This document shows, piece after piece, positions 4,931 to 6,155 of a DNA stretch of 6,155 nt. The position numbers were made by a program, and so were the translations under genes. The stretch's first letter is position 1; the number at the start of each line of letters is the position of its first letter. Location: positions 1 through 6,155 of the forward strand of contig MNZY01000102.1 of NCBI GenBank assembly GCA_001873845.1, read 5' to 3'. Under the pieces are notes generated by a model. The model was given only the letters and a program-made list of their open reading frames with translations, did not search any database and had not been told where the DNA came from. The DNA is from Candidatus Altarchaeum sp. CG2_30_32_3053 (GTDB lineage: Archaea; Altiarchaeota; Altiarchaeia; Altiarchaeales; Altiarchaeaceae).

Positions 4931-5696
4931 GTACGATACATCCGCGATTCTTCAAAACTGCGAACACTGTTCTCAGAAATTAGCTGGTCTCATAACCTTT
5001 TACTTCTAAACAAAACAAAAACAATAGAGGAAAAGGAGTTTTATATAAAGATGTCTATAAAGGAGCGGTGGTCTTTTCGCGAACTTCCGCGCCAAATAGA
5101 TTCAGCATATTTTGAAAGATACATGTTGTCTCAAAAACCAGATAAATTAGAGGAAATAGAACGAGACAAACCTGCCATTCCATTGGAAGATATCCATCGT
5201 CGCCTGAGAGATGAGTATATTTTAGAGTTCCTTGACTTATCGGAAACGTTCTCTGAAAAAGAACTAAGGAAAGCAATTCTTAAAAATCTCATAGTATTCT
5301 TCCCCGACCTTTCCAACTTAACCTTTGTTGGAGAAGAATACCCTATAACGGTTGACGATGAAACATTTAAAATCGATTTATTGTTTTTTCACATAGAACT
5401 TAAATGTCTTGTGCCAGTTGAGCTCAAAATTGGCGATTTCAAACCGGAATATGTGGAAAAAATGCTGTTTTATCTTTGAGTTCTTGACGAGCAAATAAAG
5501 CTACCGGACGAAAATCCATCAATTGGTTTGATCCTCTGCCGCTCAAAAAAAGAAGGGGTCGTTCGCATGACTTTGAGTAAAACACACGGTCCGATAAAAA
5601 TTTCATCGTTCCATAATATGTTTCCCGATAAGAAACTCATACAGTAGCGATTGGAAAGTTTAAATCAAACTGCTTGAAGAAATATTTGAAGAATAA
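4931..5696 (+). pseudogene. Broken YhcG/DUF1016 PD-(D/E)XK nuclease gene
   Basis: The frame matches the YhcG family well before the obvious ATG at 5051. Codons from about 4931 give SSKLRTLFSEISWSHNLLLL and then IEEKEFYIKMSIKERWSFRE, a typical join of the N-terminal helical region and the nuclease part, so ATG 5051 is internal. The nuclease core follows: FKIDLLFFHIELKCLVPVEL with the catalytic Asp, then the ExK of VELKIG, then FKPEYVEKMLFYL. An in-frame TGA at 5477-5479 interrupts FYL/VLDEQIKLPDENPSIGLILC, where relatives usually have Ser, Ala or Asn. A TAG at 5645-5647 and a frameshift before LLEEIFEE (stop 5694-5696) complete the decay. The N-terminal domain is also missing: a stop at 4907-4909 precedes the frame. 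Family members are putative nucleases linked to restriction or mobile DNA. Not expected to be functional. Confidence 0.8.
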
Positions 5697-5782
5697 ATAT
5701 CCAACAATATTTGGAACAAAAAGGTTCCGGTAAATTTCAAAATTTTTAAATAAAAAACCAAAATTTAAAGTTAAAATTTAAG

Positions 5783-6013
5783 ATGCTTAAGAAAGGATAT
5801 TATCCGGGATGTTCTGCCAGCGGGACATCAAAGGACTATGCAATGTCAACTAAAAAAATTTATGAAGCGTTAGATATAGAATTACCGGAATTAAAGGACT
5901 GGGTATGCTGCGGTTCAAGTCCTGCACACATTTCATCGCTTCTTTTGGCTGATGCACTTGCACTTAAAAATTTATCTCTTGCAAAGGAGCAGAAATTTAA
6001 AGAACTCGTATAA
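5783..6013 (+). pseudogene. Truncated heterodisulfide reductase subunit B-like (CCG domain) fragment
   Basis: The 76 residues match the start of HdrB-type proteins: GYYPGCSASGTSKDYAMSTK (5-24), then KDWVCCGSSPAHI (38-50) and LLLADALALKNLSLAKEQ. HdrB proteins bind iron-sulfur clusters through repeated CX(31-39)CCG...CXXC motifs; here Cys10 and the Cys42-Cys43 pair are 31 residues apart, as expected. The matching CXXC should follow right after FKELV, but TAA TAA comes instead at 6011-6016, so the first cysteine motif is incomplete and the second is absent. Full HdrB is about 290-300 residues. A +2 frame just past the stop reads ISCGRN, possibly a trace of the lost part. Intact relatives take electrons in heterodisulfide reduction or related flavin-based electron-transfer complexes. 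This copy is most likely dead. No ribosome-binding site is visible. Confidence 0.8.
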
Positions 6014-6155
6014 TAAGCTGCGGTAGAAACAAACCCGGATAAATTTATTTTACCTTCATTTATATTTATTCATTTCTACATTTAATAATTTAAATTTTTC
6101 CTAAATATTATTTTATTTTTTTACTGTTTTATTTTAAATTATTTTTTTTTTATTT
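6014..6155. other. AT-rich non-coding tail
   Basis: After the HdrB stop the sequence is dominated by A and T, with long T runs after about 6100. I see no recognisable remainder of HdrB in any frame beyond a few codons, no RNA gene and no clear hairpin terminator. The T-runs could end transcription in an archaeon but this is weak. Confidence 0.5.

Noticed and set aside
4845..5009. A 54-codon plus-strand frame starting MKIRQYLNKI after the flavoprotein
   Set aside because: No family is recognised, and it overlaps in another frame the part of the YhcG remnant (from about 4931) that clearly matches that family.
1663..5479. TGA read as Trp, Gly or Cys throughout the genome
   Set aside because: The intact transposase, SepRS and flavoprotein contain no in-frame TGA, use TGG for Trp, and the TGA codons occur only in genes that also carry frameshifts or other stops.

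Overview
The window is strongly AT-rich. It suggests an archaeon, or less likely a candidate-phylum bacterium, that uses the tRNA-dependent cysteine pathway. The anchor is a nearly complete O-phosphoseryl-tRNA synthetase (SepRS, 1783-3378, minus strand), an enzyme otherwise known from methanogens and related archaea, some DPANN/TACK/Asgard lineages and a few bacteria. The intact genes use many ATA (Ile) and AGA/AGG (Arg) codons and lack clear Shine-Dalgarno sites next to their starts. This fits an AT-rich archaeon but does not prove it. An Altiarchaeota-like or methanogen-related source is possible; I cannot fix the lineage from this window.

Layout. Bases 1-114 hold the end of a membrane-protein-like reading frame on the minus strand, cut by an insertion sequence. 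Bases 111-1420 are an ISAzo13-type insertion sequence with one 402-residue DDE transposase and recognisable terminal inverted repeats. Bases 1517-1755 are a decayed small gene on the plus strand (one frameshift, two in-frame TGA). Bases 1783-3378 are SepRS, with an internal 13-unit Lys-Glu-Gly repeat in its C-terminal tRNA-binding part and substitutions at two positions that line the phosphoserine pocket in known enzymes. Bases 3379-3890 are a 512-base divergent intergenic region full of structure: three short tandem repeat arrays, two perfect hairpins with mutually complementary loops, and two copies of a small element with shared ends. Bases 3891-4826 are a thioredoxin-reductase-fold flavoprotein without the redox CxxC. 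Bases 4931-5696 are a broken YhcG/DUF1016 PD-(D/E)XK nuclease gene. Bases 5783-6013 are a truncated N-terminal HdrB/CCG-domain fragment, followed by AT-rich sequence to the end.

How it fits together. SepRS makes Sep-tRNA(Cys), which a partner enzyme (SepCysS, not in the window) converts to Cys-tRNA(Cys). The divergently transcribed flavoprotein and the HdrB remnant are both redox or sulfur-type functions, but a functional link to SepRS is inference from proximity only. The density of broken genes, the insertion sequence and the short repeats mark this as a plastic, decaying stretch around two intact housekeeping-type genes. The most interesting signals are the altered SepRS active site, the repeat insertion in SepRS, and the paired structured elements between SepRS and the flavoprotein gene.
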